A DNA stretch of 64,000 bases from Candidatus Eremiobacterota bacterium (GTDB lineage Bacteria; Vulcanimicrobiota; CADAWZ01; Ess09-12). The translations under genes were made by a program, and so were the position numbers. Shown here one piece after another: positions 32,319 through 41,988 of the stretch; the stretch's first letter is position 1, and every line of letters begins with the position of its first letter. The stretch covers positions 523,080 through 587,079 of the forward strand of contig JAVHLM010000001.1 of the NCBI GenBank assembly GCA_031082125.1, in the 5' to 3' direction. The notes under the pieces were generated by a model, which saw only the letters and a list, made by a program, of their open reading frames with translations, was not told the origin of the DNA and did no database searches.

Positions 32319-35300
32319 ATGAAGTGCTGGAAAAAACTCTTTCTCACCGCCGGGGTGCTCATTATGCTCTCGATACTTGCCCTTGTCGCTGCGCCGCCGG
32401 CTTCGACAATTCCCCTTAACTTCAGCCACTATGCCGGGGTGGCGCCGCCCCGCCAGGCCTCTCCCGAGCTGCTGGTCCAGAACGGCCATATTGACGGCAT
32501 CACCAGCTGCGCCTTCAATCCCCAGGGCACGATAATCGCCACGGCAAGCAAGGATGAGACTGCCAAGCTCTGGGACGCAAAATCGGGAAAGCTCATCGCC
32601 ACCATGGCGGGCCACAGGTGGGTCGAGGACGATATCCCTTACTCAAGCGGCCTTTACTCGCTGGCATTCAGCCCTGACGGGAGCACCCTCGCCACGGGGA
32701 GCAGCGACACCACCATAAGGCTCTGGAGCGTGACGACGGGAAAGACCGTTGCCACCTTGAAAGGCCACAAGGAAAAAATCACGGCCCTCCTCTTCCTGCC
32801 CGACGGAAACACCATAGTGAGCGGCAGCGAAGACAACTCGGTAAAATTCTGGAACGTGAAGAGCGGCAGGGAAGAAGGGGCACTCGCCACGGAATATGAC
32901 GTGGCGGCCCTGGCCTTCAATCCCCGCGACAGGAGCATTGCCGTGGGCACCTCAGACGGGATCATCATCATCGACGGCGCCTCCAGGAAAAAGAAGAGCG
33001 GATGGGCAAAGAGAAAATCCGTCAAGGCCCTCTCCTTCTCTGCCGACGGCACATGCCTTGCCGCAGTGAGCGGTACCCATGAGATCACCTTCTGGGACCC
33101 TTCTTCCGGGAAAGAGACAGGAGCCTATACCCACGAGGATAACCAGTACCCCGTCGATGTGAAGTTCGCCGCCAGGGCCCAGGTCCTCGTGTCAACGACG
33201 TACAATAAGGTTTCCCTGTGGGACTTCAAAGCCAGGAAGCCAGTAAAGTCCTTCCCCGTCGATGACTGCCTGGAATGCCTTGCAGTCTCCTCCGATGGGA
33301 AGTCTCTTGCAGCGGGTTCAGCCAACCAGAAAGCCTATGTATTTGATGCTGCCTCGGGAAAAGAGACTGCCGTCCTGGAGGGAAAATCCTCGTACATCAC
33401 GGGACTCGCCATCAGCCAGAAGGGCACCCTCCTCGCCACGGGCTGCCTGGACGGCACATCCGCCCTGTGGGACCTGGCCTCCGGCAGGGTGGCACGGGCT
33501 TTCACCGATGATTCCAGTGTTTTTGCCGTGGCGCTGAACCGTGAAGGAACCCTCTTCGCGACAGGCTACCGCCTGGGAAAACTGAAAATCCGGGAGGCCG
33601 GGTCAGGCAAGCTTCTCCACCAGATCGACGCCCACAAGGATGGCCTTAATGCAGTGGCCTTCAGCCCTGACAGCGCCTCAATCGCCACGGGAGGCGAGGA
33701 TAAAAAGGCAAGAATATACGACGTGCAGAACGGCAGGCTCCGCGCCACCCTGGGCCACCCCGGCGAGGTGACGGCCGTCGCCTTCAGCCCCGACGGCAAG
33801 GTCCTCACGACAGCCTGCACCGACGGCAGAGTGCGGCAATGGGACATCGCCGACAGGAAGACCATCATAGAGCTGAAGCCTGAATCCGACAGCACGTGGA
33901 AAAGGGCCTGGTCCGTGGCCATAAGCCCCGGCGGGAGGGAGTTTGCCGCCGGAATGCAGGACGGAACGGCAAAGATGTGGGAAGTCGGCTACGAGGAGCC
34001 GGTAAAGACCTTCAATACCCACACGAGAAGGGCAATCTATGGGATCAGCTATTCACCGGACGGAAAGTCCATCGCCCTCGCAATGGACAGGCTCATCTAT
34101 GTCTTTGACGTGGCATCAGGCAAAGAGGTCTGCCACTTCGAGGGAGACAGGGACGTGATATTCAGCGCGAACAGCCATGTCATAATCACGGGGGGCAAGG
34201 ACGGCGACGTGCAGTTATGGAAGGTCCCCGAAGGCACACTTCTTGGCTCGGCCTTCCTGATGGACGAGGGGAAGGACTGGGTGGCCACGACACCGGACGG
34301 GCTTTTTGACGGATCACAGAAGGGCATGAAAATAATCGAGTGGCGCATAGGGGAAAGAATGTACACCCTGGACCAGTTCTTCAATGAATATTATACTCCC
34401 GGGCTCCTCTCGAAGATTGTCACATCGGGCCGCGCTTCGCAGGCGGGGCCCGGCGGGACGCCGCGCCCCGCAAAAAGCTTTGCGGGCCTGAAGCCGCCTC
34501 CCCTGGTAAAGATACTGACGCCGCGAAGCAGTGAAAAGATCAATGATACTGCCGTGAGTGTCTCGGTTGAACTGAAGGAGCAGGCGGGAGGGGGAATCTC
34601 CAATGCGGGCCTTTATCTCAACGGCAAGCACGTTGCCGACAAGGGAAAGCGCACCGGCCAGAAGATCGCCTACCGTATCCCCGTGGTCAACGGCCTCAAC
34701 CGCGTAAGGGCAACGGCCTTCAACGGCGACGGGACCGTCGAGAGCCGCGGTGACGAGGTGGCCTTCGTGGCCGGCAGGCAGTCATCGTCAAAACCCACCC
34801 TTTATGTGCTCTCCATCGGCATTGACAGTTACTCAAGCGGCCTCAAGCTCCAGTATGCCTCGAAAGACGCCCGGTCCATCGCCTCCTTCTTCAAACCGGG
34901 ACTTTTCAGCCAGGTAAAGCCCCTCTGCATCACCGACGAGAAAGCCGGGAAAAAAGAAATTCTGGGGGCCCTCTCAAAAATCTCAAAGGAGGCCCTCCCC
35001 CAGGACACCCTGCTCCTCTACTTTGCAGGCCACGGCGTCACTGTCGGCGACATGTTTTACTTCCTGCCCCAGGACGTCAAGGTTGACTCGGAGCATGAAA
35101 TCAGGGCCACCAGCATCTCATCGCTCGAGCTTGGCCAAGCCCTCTCCGAGATCCCGGCAACAAGGCAGGTCCTTGTCATTGATGCCTGCCAGTCAGGGGG
35201 AACGACCCATGCCCTGGGCTCTCTCATGCTCAGGAGCGATCCCGGCGGCGTCATTAAAGCCCAGCAGCGCCTTGCGAGAGGAAGCGGCACATTCCTCATT

Positions 35301-35561
35301 GCGGCCTCGACAGACGAGCAGTATGCCATCGAAGTGCCGGAGCTCGGCCACGGAATTCTCACCTATGCCATCCTCTCAGGCCTCGGCTCCGGGAAGAAGC
35401 CCCAGGCGCCTCTCAACAAGGAGGGAAAAGTCACGGTGAACGCCCTGCTCCAGTATCTCTCGAGGACAGTCCCTGAGCTTGCAGAGAAATACAAGGGAGG
35501 CTCCCAGAATATCGTGCAGTTCAGCACAGGCCAGGATTTTCCCCTCGTGTCACATAAATAG
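32319..35561 (+). CDS. Exported WD40-repeat / caspase-fold (C14) fusion protein
   Basis: This 1080-residue protein has an N-terminal secretion signal or anchor (LFLTAGVLIMLSILALVAAPP) and about fourteen WD40-type blades (residues ~45-665; repeated FSPDG, AFNPQG, LWD, ATGG-DK). A Pro-rich bridge and an Ig-like segment (~715-810) come next, then a C14 caspase domain from ~825. The catalytic dyad is intact: His905 in YFAGHGVTVGD and Cys957 in VIDACQSGG. Bacterial WD40-caspase fusions are thought to be sensors with a protease output. The export signal here would place the protease outside the cytoplasm. AAGGAG precedes the ATG. The next gene begins 4 bases after its stop. Confidence 0.9.
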   Translation: MKCWKKLFLTAGVLIMLSILALVAAPPASTIPLNFSHYAGVAPPRQASPELLVQNGHIDGITSCAFNPQGTIIATASKDETAKLWDAKSGKLIATMAGHRWVEDDIPYSSGLYSLAFSPDGSTLATGSSDTTIRLWSVTTGKTVATLKGHKEKITALLFLPDGNTIVSGSEDNSVKFWNVKSGREEGALATEYDVAALAFNPRDRSIAVGTSDGIIIIDGASRKKKSGWAKRKSVKALSFSADGTCLAAVSGTHEITFWDPSSGKETGAYTHEDNQYPVDVKFAARAQVLVSTTYNKVSLWDFKARKPVKSFPVDDCLECLAVSSDGKSLAAGSANQKAYVFDAASGKETAVLEGKSSYITGLAISQKGTLLATGCLDGTSALWDLASGRVARAFTDDSSVFAVALNREGTLFATGYRLGKLKIREAGSGKLLHQIDAHKDGLNAVAFSPDSASIATGGEDKKARIYDVQNGRLRATLGHPGEVTAVAFSPDGKVLTTACTDGRVRQWDIADRKTIIELKPESDSTWKRAWSVAISPGGREFAAGMQDGTAKMWEVGYEEPVKTFNTHTRRAIYGISYSPDGKSIALAMDRLIYVFDVASGKEVCHFEGDRDVIFSANSHVIITGGKDGDVQLWKVPEGTLLGSAFLMDEGKDWVATTPDGLFDGSQKGMKIIEWRIGERMYTLDQFFNEYYTPGLLSKIVTSGRASQAGPGGTPRPAKSFAGLKPPPLVKILTPRSSEKINDTAVSVSVELKEQAGGGISNAGLYLNGKHVADKGKRTGQKIAYRIPVVNGLNRVRATAFNGDGTVESRGDEVAFVAGRQSSSKPTLYVLSIGIDSYSSGLKLQYASKDARSIASFFKPGLFSQVKPLCITDEKAGKKEILGALSKISKEALPQDTLLLYFAGHGVTVGDMFYFLPQDVKVDSEHEIRATSISSLELGQALSEIPATRQVLVIDACQSGGTTHALGSLMLRSDPGGVIKAQQRLARGSGTFLIAASTDEQYAIEVPELGHGILTYAILSGLGSGKKPQAPLNKEGKVTVNALLQYLSRTVPELAEKYKGGSQNIVQFSTGQDFPLVSHK

Positions 35562-35564
35562 CCG

Positions 35565-37142
35565 ATGGGTCACCGGGCCTGCCTCGTGATATCACTGGCC
35601 CTCGCCGCGGCAGGGCTCCTGGGGATGGTATTCTCTTACATTCCCGCCAGGGTGGATTTCCTTACCTTCCCTGTCGAGGGAGGAATTACGGCCTCCGGAC
35701 TGCTTTTTGAGCCGCCCCATCTCAGGGAGAGCGCATCGAAAGCCCCCGTCGTCTTCCTGCTGCCAGGCATTAACAACTATGCCGAATGGTACAGAGCCAT
35801 GGCCCTCGAGCTCACCAGGAAGGGGTATTGCGCTTTCGCCCTCAACCTGTCCGGCCTCAATACAAGAACCCATCTCAAGGTGGTACAGGGGGCGGCCCGT
35901 TACCTCGCCGCCCACAATCCCGAGGCTGACACGGGGAAAAAAGCCCTCTTCGGCCATTCTTATGGCGCCATCCCCGCAATTGAAGCCGCCTATTATGACA
36001 GCACCGTCCGTGCAGTAGTCACCGTGGGCTACTATATCGGCGGAGAGGTGAACAGGAGCCCCTCGAACCTCCTCGTGGGAACCGGTGCCCATGATGATCT
36101 CAACGGCCCCGGGATCCTGAGGGAGATGATCGCCTCATTCACCGACGGCGCCGTGAAAACTGAAGGAATAAGGGTGGGAAGCTTTGAGCAACGCACCGCC
36201 ATGGAACTCTTCATCTCCCCCTCTTCAAACCATGCCTCTGAAAAGGAGGATTACTACGTGGTGAAGAGGCTCATCGAGTGGCTCGACTATTCATTTTATG
36301 GCGCCCTTCAAGGCCCCGTGGAGGTGAAGTATCCCCTCTTCACCTTGTCGGCGGCGGTATTCATGGCTGGCCTCTTCCCTCTCCTCACCCTTGGAGCGAT
36401 GGGAATCTTCACATCCCAAGGGCGGGGGGGGTTCCTTCTCTGGACCATCCTCCTGGTGGCAGGGGGCGCCCTTTTCTATATCCCGGGGATCACCCCGCTT
36501 CTAGGGGGCTGCAGTTTCTTTCTCCTTATCATGGCGGGACTTACTGCCTCTTACTATTCACCAGGCCTTCCCCTCAAAGAGGGAGGCCGGAGGTTCGCAG
36601 CCTCCGTCCTTTCTGGAGCGGGGGCCATGCTCCTTCTTGCGTCATCGCTGGTTCTTTCAGATTTTATTTTCGCATGTCCCGTCATTTTCTCGGCAAAGTC
36701 ATGCCTCTCCGGCTATCCAGACTATCTTTTCGTGAGCTATTTTCTTCTGCCCCTCATCAGCGCCGAGGCACTCCTCAGGGTGCTGCAGAGGGCTCACCCC
36801 CTCATGTATTTCCTGATGCTTCTTCCCCCCCTGGCAGTCTGGGGGCTTGAATGGTGCAGGCCTGGATTTGCAGGGGGCTTGTTTATGAAAATGCTCAGCT
36901 TTTTCAGCTTTAAAAAAGGCATTCCCGTGCCGCCCCGCCAGGGGGTGCTCCTTCTCATCCTCTGCGGTGCCGCCGTATTTTTCTGGGCAAGGGTTTTCAG
37001 CGGGGGGCTCGGCCACGTGGTGAAAGCATATCTGACGGTCCTTGCGCGGTTCCTTGTGCTTCCCGCCACCTTCTTCCTGCTCGCCATCGCAGCAGGAAAA
37101 GCCTGGAATCAATGGGCGAAGCCCCGGGGAAAGGAGGAATAA
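35565..37142 (+). CDS. Alpha/beta hydrolase with polytopic membrane C-terminal half
   Basis: The product is 525 residues. A first membrane helix (ACLVISLALAAAGLLGMVF) is followed by an alpha/beta hydrolase domain (~30-245). That domain shows VVFLLPGINNYAEWYRAMA (oxyanion-hole region), the nucleophile elbow LFGHSYGA with its Ser, and a candidate acid in GAHDDLN. Residues ~265-525 contain seven or eight membrane helices with no recognised domain. The hydrolase domain resembles dienelactone- or lysophospholipase-type serine hydrolases. It starts 4 bases after the WD40-caspase stop without a good ribosome-binding site of its own, so coupled translation is likely and a joint function plausible. 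Confidence 0.75.
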   Translation: MGHRACLVISLALAAAGLLGMVFSYIPARVDFLTFPVEGGITASGLLFEPPHLRESASKAPVVFLLPGINNYAEWYRAMALELTRKGYCAFALNLSGLNTRTHLKVVQGAARYLAAHNPEADTGKKALFGHSYGAIPAIEAAYYDSTVRAVVTVGYYIGGEVNRSPSNLLVGTGAHDDLNGPGILREMIASFTDGAVKTEGIRVGSFEQRTAMELFISPSSNHASEKEDYYVVKRLIEWLDYSFYGALQGPVEVKYPLFTLSAAVFMAGLFPLLTLGAMGIFTSQGRGGFLLWTILLVAGGALFYIPGITPLLGGCSFFLLIMAGLTASYYSPGLPLKEGGRRFAASVLSGAGAMLLLASSLVLSDFIFACPVIFSAKSCLSGYPDYLFVSYFLLPLISAEALLRVLQRAHPLMYFLMLLPPLAVWGLEWCRPGFAGGLFMKMLSFFSFKKGIPVPPRQGVLLLILCGAAVFFWARVFSGGLGHVVKAYLTVLARFLVLPATFFLLAIAAGKAWNQWAKPRGKEE

Positions 37143-37257
37143 GGCGGAGCATCAAAGAAACAGTTACCGTAATCATTGCCGCTTCGTTCCCGCAATATAT
37201 CACCCATGCTGACGACTTTTCTGCGCTTGTACCTTTACGAGGCCTGCTGGAGCTATT

Positions 37258-38739
37258 ATGGGATCGTATGCAGCTTCCATTGACATCGGAACCTCGTCGA
37301 TAAAGGCCGGAGTCTTTGATGACCGGGGCGGGCTCCGGGGCTTCTCAAGGAGAAGCTACCGGAGGGAATTCCAGGGCAGCGGCACCGTGCTTTTTGATGC
37401 CCGTAACCTGACGCGGCAAAGCCTTATGTGCCTGAGAGAAGCCATTGAGAAATCAGGCGTGAGGCCTGTAGAAATCGGAGGATGCTCCCTCTCTTCAAAA
37501 CGGGCTTCGGTAATCGCCGTTGACAGCCAGGGGAAGGCCATGGGTAAAGGCATTTCATGGCAGGATATGAGCGGACATGAGGACGTGGCAGGGCTCAGGG
37601 AGAGAATTGACGACAAAGCCTATTACGGCATTACGGGCCTTCCCCTCAATGCCGTGTTTACCATCGGAAAAATTCTCTCCCTGAAAAGGAATGACCCCAC
37701 CACCTACCGCGCGGCAAGCCAGTTCATCATGCCGGGCGATTTCATCCTCAGAGCCCTGGGAGCAAGAGACTTTCTTACCGATTCATCACAGGCATCCCTT
37801 ACGGGGCTCCTGGACATCTCTTCCCTCGCCTGGAGCGAGGTCATTCTCTCCCTTGCAGGGATAGGGAAGGAAAAGCTCCCCCCTATCGTGCCGGCCGGCA
37901 GCAAAGCGGGGGTGGTGAGCCTCAGTGCCTCACCGTTATGCGGGCTTCTCCAGGGCACCCCCCTTTTTGCAGGAGGAGGCGATCAGCAGTGCGCCGCGCT
38001 GGGAGCGGGGGTCATCGATCCCGGCATCGCCGGGCTCTCCATGGGAACTGCCGCCGTGACCATAACCCCCACCCTGGCCCCCCTTCTTGATCCTCTCAGG
38101 CGCCTCGCCTGCACTGCCCACGTGATACCTGGCAGATGGTGCATTGAGGGCCTCCAGAATGCCGCCGGCGGAAGCATCAGCTGGTTTTCCAGCCTCATCT
38201 CGGGGAAGAGGCCCTCCCGGCACCTCATCGAGTCCATGGCAGCAGTGCCGCCGGGAGCAGGAGGGCTTCTGTTCCTCCCCTACCTTGACGGCAGCGCGGC
38301 CCCTCACTGGCTTGCCGATGCCCATGGGGTTTTTACAGGCCTCTCCCTCAGTCATACCAGGGGAAGCCTTCTGAGGGCAGTCATTGAAGGCGTGGCTTTT
38401 GAGACGAGAGAGATACTTGAGGCGCTGCAGTCCCTTGCCCTGCCCGTTGAGGAGATCAGGGTCACAGGAGGGGTGGGGAGCCATTATGAGCTGTGGGGAC
38501 AGATAATGGCAGACATCGGCACCATAAGCCTTAAATTCACCGAGAACCCCCATGCATCGCTCTATGGAGCGGCGCTCCTTGCATTCAGCGGAATGGGCGT
38601 ATTTCCTGTACTTGCAGAAAAGGCGCTTCCTGTGATACGATGTACAAGGACCTGTGCACCGCAGAAAGATACCTTCACCCTATACCAGAAACTCTTTGAA
38701 AAATTCAAGATGACCAGGGAGAGGCTCTTTTCCCCTTAA
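37258..38739 (+). CDS. FGGY-family carbohydrate kinase
   Basis: This 493-residue sugar kinase has the FGGY layout. The N-terminal ATPase domain starts AASIDIGTSSIKAGVFD and includes KGISWQDMS. The second domain has AGGGDQQCAALGAGVI, SMGTAAVTITP, FLPYLDGSAAPHW and the adenosine motif IRVTGGVGSHYELWGQIMADI. Family members phosphorylate xylulose, glycerol, gluconate and similar sugars. The overall look is xylulokinase-like, while GDQQ resembles glycerol kinase, so I leave the substrate open. Its separation from glpABC (57774-61729) gives no direct link to glycerol. GGAG lies 6 bases upstream of the ATG. The histidine kinase gene follows after 9 bases. Confidence 0.85.
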   Translation: MGSYAASIDIGTSSIKAGVFDDRGGLRGFSRRSYRREFQGSGTVLFDARNLTRQSLMCLREAIEKSGVRPVEIGGCSLSSKRASVIAVDSQGKAMGKGISWQDMSGHEDVAGLRERIDDKAYYGITGLPLNAVFTIGKILSLKRNDPTTYRAASQFIMPGDFILRALGARDFLTDSSQASLTGLLDISSLAWSEVILSLAGIGKEKLPPIVPAGSKAGVVSLSASPLCGLLQGTPLFAGGGDQQCAALGAGVIDPGIAGLSMGTAAVTITPTLAPLLDPLRRLACTAHVIPGRWCIEGLQNAAGGSISWFSSLISGKRPSRHLIESMAAVPPGAGGLLFLPYLDGSAAPHWLADAHGVFTGLSLSHTRGSLLRAVIEGVAFETREILEALQSLALPVEEIRVTGGVGSHYELWGQIMADIGTISLKFTENPHASLYGAALLAFSGMGVFPVLAEKALPVIRCTRTCAPQKDTFTLYQKLFEKFKMTRERLFSP

Positions 38740-38748
38740 GGCAGGAAG

Positions 38749-39915
38749 ATGCGTGCCATGGACGAGATGTACAAACGGCTTCTCAAGTTCACCCGCGACG
38801 GGGTTTACCGTTATACCATCAGAGAGGGCAGGATTCTCTTTGCCAACCGGGGATTCATCGCCATACTCGATCTTCCTTACACCCCCGAAGAAATCACCGG
38901 GAAGCTCCTCAGGGAAGTGCTTGTTTACACGGAAAAGGAGGGCACCGTAAGGGAAAGCCTTGAAAATCACCGGGAGATCCATGGCTTTGAGTACCATTTC
39001 AGAACCCTCTCGGGAATCGACAAGTGGGTCATCCATGACTCTTTCGTGGTGAAGGACCCGCACCTTGGCGAGGATGTCGTCGAGGCCATCGTCAAGGATA
39101 TCACGGAGCGAAAGATCAGGGAGAGAGAAAACATCCGCCTCGCCGCCGAGCTGGAGCGCCGCGTGAAAGAGCGGACGGCCCAGCTTGAGGCCACCGTCAA
39201 GGAGCTTGAGGCTTTCACTTACTCCGTCTCTCATGACCTCCGCACGCCCCTGAACCTGATGTCGGGCTATGCGGGCATTATCAGCGACGAATACGGGTCC
39301 CTCCTCCCCCCCGAGGGGAAGCAGCATCTTCAGGTGATCCTGAACAATGCCCGCCATCTCCAGGAGCTCATTGATGATCTCCTCAGCTTCTCACGCCTCT
39401 CAGGGGCTCCCCTGAGAAAAGAAAATGTCATCACCGGGGTGCTGGTGAAAGAAGCCCTCATGGAGCTTGAAGACCTCCAGAGGGGCCGCACCGTCATCAT
39501 CGCCTTCCATGACCTGCCGCCCTGCGAAGCCGACCCCCATCTGCTGAAGCAGATCTTCATCAACCTGCTCTCAAACAGCCTCAAGTTCAGCCGGGGCAAG
39601 GCTGACGCCCTCATCGAGGTAGGCGCCATGGCAGGCACGTTGCCTCCCGTTTACTTTGTGAAGGACAACGGCGCCGGTTTCGATATAAGATATCATGAGG
39701 CAGTCTTTGATGTCTTCAAGCGGCTCCCCAACGCCCGCGACGTGGAGGGTACAGGGATCGGGCTTGCAGTCGTCAAGAGGCTGGTAAACCGCCATGGCGG
39801 GAAAATATGGGTTGAGTCGGAGCCCCAGAAGGGGACCACCTTCTTTTTCACCCTCGAGGAGGGCAGCGGGGAGATCACCACCGGGCTTGTCCATTCCGAG
39901 AGCATCGCGGGATAA
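38749..39915 (+). CDS. PAS-domain sensor histidine kinase
   Basis: This 388-residue soluble kinase has an N-terminal PAS domain (~1-120: GVYRYTIREGRILFANRGFIAIL, ending VVEAIVKDITERKIRE), a coiled linker (LAAELERRVKERTAQLEATVKELEA) and a HisKA domain with phospho-acceptor H162 in YSVSHDLRTPLN. The HATPase domain has the N box NLLSNSLKFS, G1 VKDNGAGFD and G2 GTGIGLAVVKRLV. There is no receiver domain and no adjacent response regulator gene; the nearest receiver is the phosphatase fusion at 61741-62949. It starts 9 bases after the FGGY kinase stop. ATG 38758 is an alternative start. It probably senses a cytoplasmic signal. Confidence 0.92.
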   Translation: MRAMDEMYKRLLKFTRDGVYRYTIREGRILFANRGFIAILDLPYTPEEITGKLLREVLVYTEKEGTVRESLENHREIHGFEYHFRTLSGIDKWVIHDSFVVKDPHLGEDVVEAIVKDITERKIRERENIRLAAELERRVKERTAQLEATVKELEAFTYSVSHDLRTPLNLMSGYAGIISDEYGSLLPPEGKQHLQVILNNARHLQELIDDLLSFSRLSGAPLRKENVITGVLVKEALMELEDLQRGRTVIIAFHDLPPCEADPHLLKQIFINLLSNSLKFSRGKADALIEVGAMAGTLPPVYFVKDNGAGFDIRYHEAVFDVFKRLPNARDVEGTGIGLAVVKRLVNRHGGKIWVESEPQKGTTFFFTLEEGSGEITTGLVHSESIAG

Positions 39916-39924
39916 CGATTCTCC

Positions 39925-40824
39925 CTAAAGCCTGTTGCTTATCCCCACGAGGAGCCACCAGTCCCTGTGCACTGATGAGAGCCCTTTTGAGACATTGATT
40001 GTGTAACTTCTCCTGCTGTTCGGGCTGTAACACCAGCCGCCGGTAAGGCGGGTGATGTCGAAGCTGTTGGGATACCACTTGGGACAGAGGGCCGAGCTGC
40101 CGAGATAATACGATGTCTTCTTGGTGAGCTGGTAATTCAGTGAAGCGGCATAGGTCATCCTGTTGTAGTGCAGGAAGCTTGTGCCGTCAATGTAATTGTT
40201 GAGGGCGACATTGATGAGCACGTCCCAGGGCCCGCCTAGCTTCTGGTCATAGATGAACATGATTCCCGGCTCCACACCGGGATCACCGACGCCTCCCCCT
40301 GCCGTAGGAAGCTCAACGGTTCCCATAAGGGCCATGGAAGCGTTCCTGGCATTCAGGAACTGCCACTTGAAGCCGAGGTTGATATCATTGACGCCGTTAG
40401 TCGGGTGCTGCCATGTATAGAAATCGCTGTAAATCCTTGCCTCGGTGTTTTTCCCTGTATCAAATCTCAGAATATAGGGAAGACAGTTATAGACTGTCGA
40501 GCCGTCCTTGTAGGATTCATAATTATAGTAATTCTCCAGGACCACCGCGTGGTTTTCAAGGTTGCCCGGGCTCACAAAGGGCCTGTCCATGCGGAATATC
40601 TCTTCATCGGTCCCCACGACAGTCTGTAATTCGTCATCGCCGCGGTCTTTCTGCGCCAGGGCCGGCCCCTGCTTCTCCCGGAGGTATGAGGCGAGCCTGT
40701 TTACCAGCTCAAGATCGCTCTCCCCGTTGTCTTCCCTCATATCCTGGGCATAAAGAGGGGGAGCAGAGAGGGCAAGGATAACAAGCAGGGCGCAGAGGCA
40801 TTTCTTGCATTGAATATTCCCCAT
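39925..40824 (-). CDS. Outer-membrane beta-barrel protein, phenol-MetA-like
   Basis: The product is 299 residues with a signal peptide (LCALLVILALSAPPLYAQD). A short helical N-region follows, then a series of amphipathic beta strands rich in Tyr, Trp and Asn (NHAVVLENYYNYESYKDG, TEARIYSDFYTW, INLGFKWQFLN, MALMGTVELPTAGGG, YYLGSSALCP), ending in RDWWLLVGISNRL. The ELPTGGG-type motif and strand order resemble the MetA-pathway transporter-like barrels, which are outer-membrane proteins of uncertain substrate. GGAG 8 bases before ATG 40824 favours it over GTG 40833. It is evidence that the organism has an outer membrane. Confidence 0.75.
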   Translation of the reverse strand: MGNIQCKKCLCALLVILALSAPPLYAQDMREDNGESDLELVNRLASYLREKQGPALAQKDRGDDELQTVVGTDEEIFRMDRPFVSPGNLENHAVVLENYYNYESYKDGSTVYNCLPYILRFDTGKNTEARIYSDFYTWQHPTNGVNDINLGFKWQFLNARNASMALMGTVELPTAGGGVGDPGVEPGIMFIYDQKLGGPWDVLINVALNNYIDGTSFLHYNRMTYAASLNYQLTKKTSYYLGSSALCPKWYPNSFDITRLTGGWCYSPNSRRSYTINVSKGLSSVHRDWWLLVGISNRL

Positions 40825-40942
40825 AAGGCTCACTCCAAAAGCACAATGATTTTATTGACAATTTGCCTTTGCAGGGAAAAATCCTCCAGGGATGACAGAA
40901 TAATCAGCGGCATTTTTCAGGGGGGCTTCAGGATGAGGCCTG

Positions 40943-41902
40943 TCAGAGCTGCTCCTTCTTGAGAAGCATCATGGCAATGATAGAGGTGCTCGCCACGGCA
41001 AAAATCACCACATAGAGAAATCCAAGGGGGTGATTGTCGCTTATCCCCCAGGGCACTCTCACGTTCATGCCCCAGAAGCTCGCGATCATCGTGGGAACGG
41101 CAAGGATAATCGTGATGGTGGCGAGGAACTTCATGACCATGTTCAGGTTGTTTGAGATGATGGAGGCGAAGGCATTCATCATGCCGCTCAGCACGTTCCT
41201 GTGCATCTCAACCATTTCCACGGCCTGCTCGTCTTCAATGATGACATCCTCAAGGAGGTCCTCATCTTCTTCGTACATCTGGAGAAGATGCTGGAACTGG
41301 CTGCTTTTCCGGAGCCTCAGGAGCTTCTTCAGCACCACGCCGTTGTCCTTGAGGGCCGTCGTGAAGTAGACAAGGCTCCTCTCAATCTCAAAAAGGTGAA
41401 AGAGCGAACGGTTCTGCATGGATTTCCTGAGGATCTGCTCAATACGGTCAGTGTGGCGGCTGATATAGGCAAGGTGCTTCAGGTAGAGCTCTGCCACCTT
41501 GTACTGGATCTGGAAAAGGAACCTTGTTTTTTTCTGCGTGTCAAAGAAGGCCGAACGCTCGCTCCTGAAGTGGGAGAAAATGTCGCTGTGCTTCAGGCAC
41601 ACGGTGATGAAATAATCCTGGGTGATCACGATGCCCAGCGGGAGGGTGTCGAAATTGTTCTCATCGATGAGAAGGGGGATATTGGTAATGACCAGGATGC
41701 AGTTCTCTTCGACCTCGAGGCGCGAGCGCTCCTCTTCGTCAAGGGCCGCCCCGAGAAAATCCATGGGCACGCCTGTGCCGTCAGTGACGGTGTTCAGCTC
41801 ATCCATTGAAGGGTTCACGAGGTGGATCCACGCCCCTTTCTCCAGGGTGGCCGCCGTGAGCTCTTTGAGCGATGTGCCTTCCGTCTTGAATATATTCAGC
41901 AT
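40943..41902 (-). CDS. corA: CorA-family divalent-cation channel
   Basis: This 319-residue CorA family protein has an N-terminal cytoplasmic alpha/beta domain (WIHLVNPSMDELNTV, LDEEERSRLEVEENCILVI) and a long helical stalk. Two C-terminal membrane helices follow, with the signature IASFWGMNVRVPWG between them, GMN being the family's selectivity filter. The C-terminus is basic (LLKKEQL). It mediates Mg2+ (or Co2+/Ni2+) uptake; Ni2+ would be of interest given the [NiFe] hydrogenase, but no sequence feature settles this. AGGAAC precedes the ATG. A small inverted repeat lies in its leader at 41920-41934. Confidence 0.93.
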   Translation of the reverse strand: MLNIFKTEGTSLKELTAATLEKGAWIHLVNPSMDELNTVTDGTGVPMDFLGAALDEEERSRLEVEENCILVITNIPLLIDENNFDTLPLGIVITQDYFITVCLKHSDIFSHFRSERSAFFDTQKKTRFLFQIQYKVAELYLKHLAYISRHTDRIEQILRKSMQNRSLFHLFEIERSLVYFTTALKDNGVVLKKLLRLRKSSQFQHLLQMYEEDEDLLEDVIIEDEQAVEMVEMHRNVLSGMMNAFASIISNNLNMVMKFLATITIILAVPTMIASFWGMNVRVPWGISDNHPLGFLYVVIFAVASTSIIAMMLLKKEQL

Positions 41903-41919
41903 GGGAATGTTCCTGTCTT

Positions 41920-41934
41920 ATCTGGTATCCAGAT
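41920..41934 (-). repeat. Inverted repeat in the corA leader
   Basis: ATCTGGTATCCAGAT is a 6-bp inverted repeat with a three-base centre, 18 bases upstream of the corA start codon. It could be a small operator or leader hairpin. It is too short to count as an Mg2+ riboswitch. Confidence 0.4.
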
Positions 41935-41988
41935 CAGATTCTTTACAGGGAGCAGTTATCCTCCAGAAAAAGAAGAGGGCCCGGGAGG

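Noticed and set aside
41903-41988. Possible Mg2+ riboswitch before corA
   Set aside because: The leader is only about 86 bases with one 6-bp hairpin; M-box and ykoK-type elements need well over 100 structured bases.
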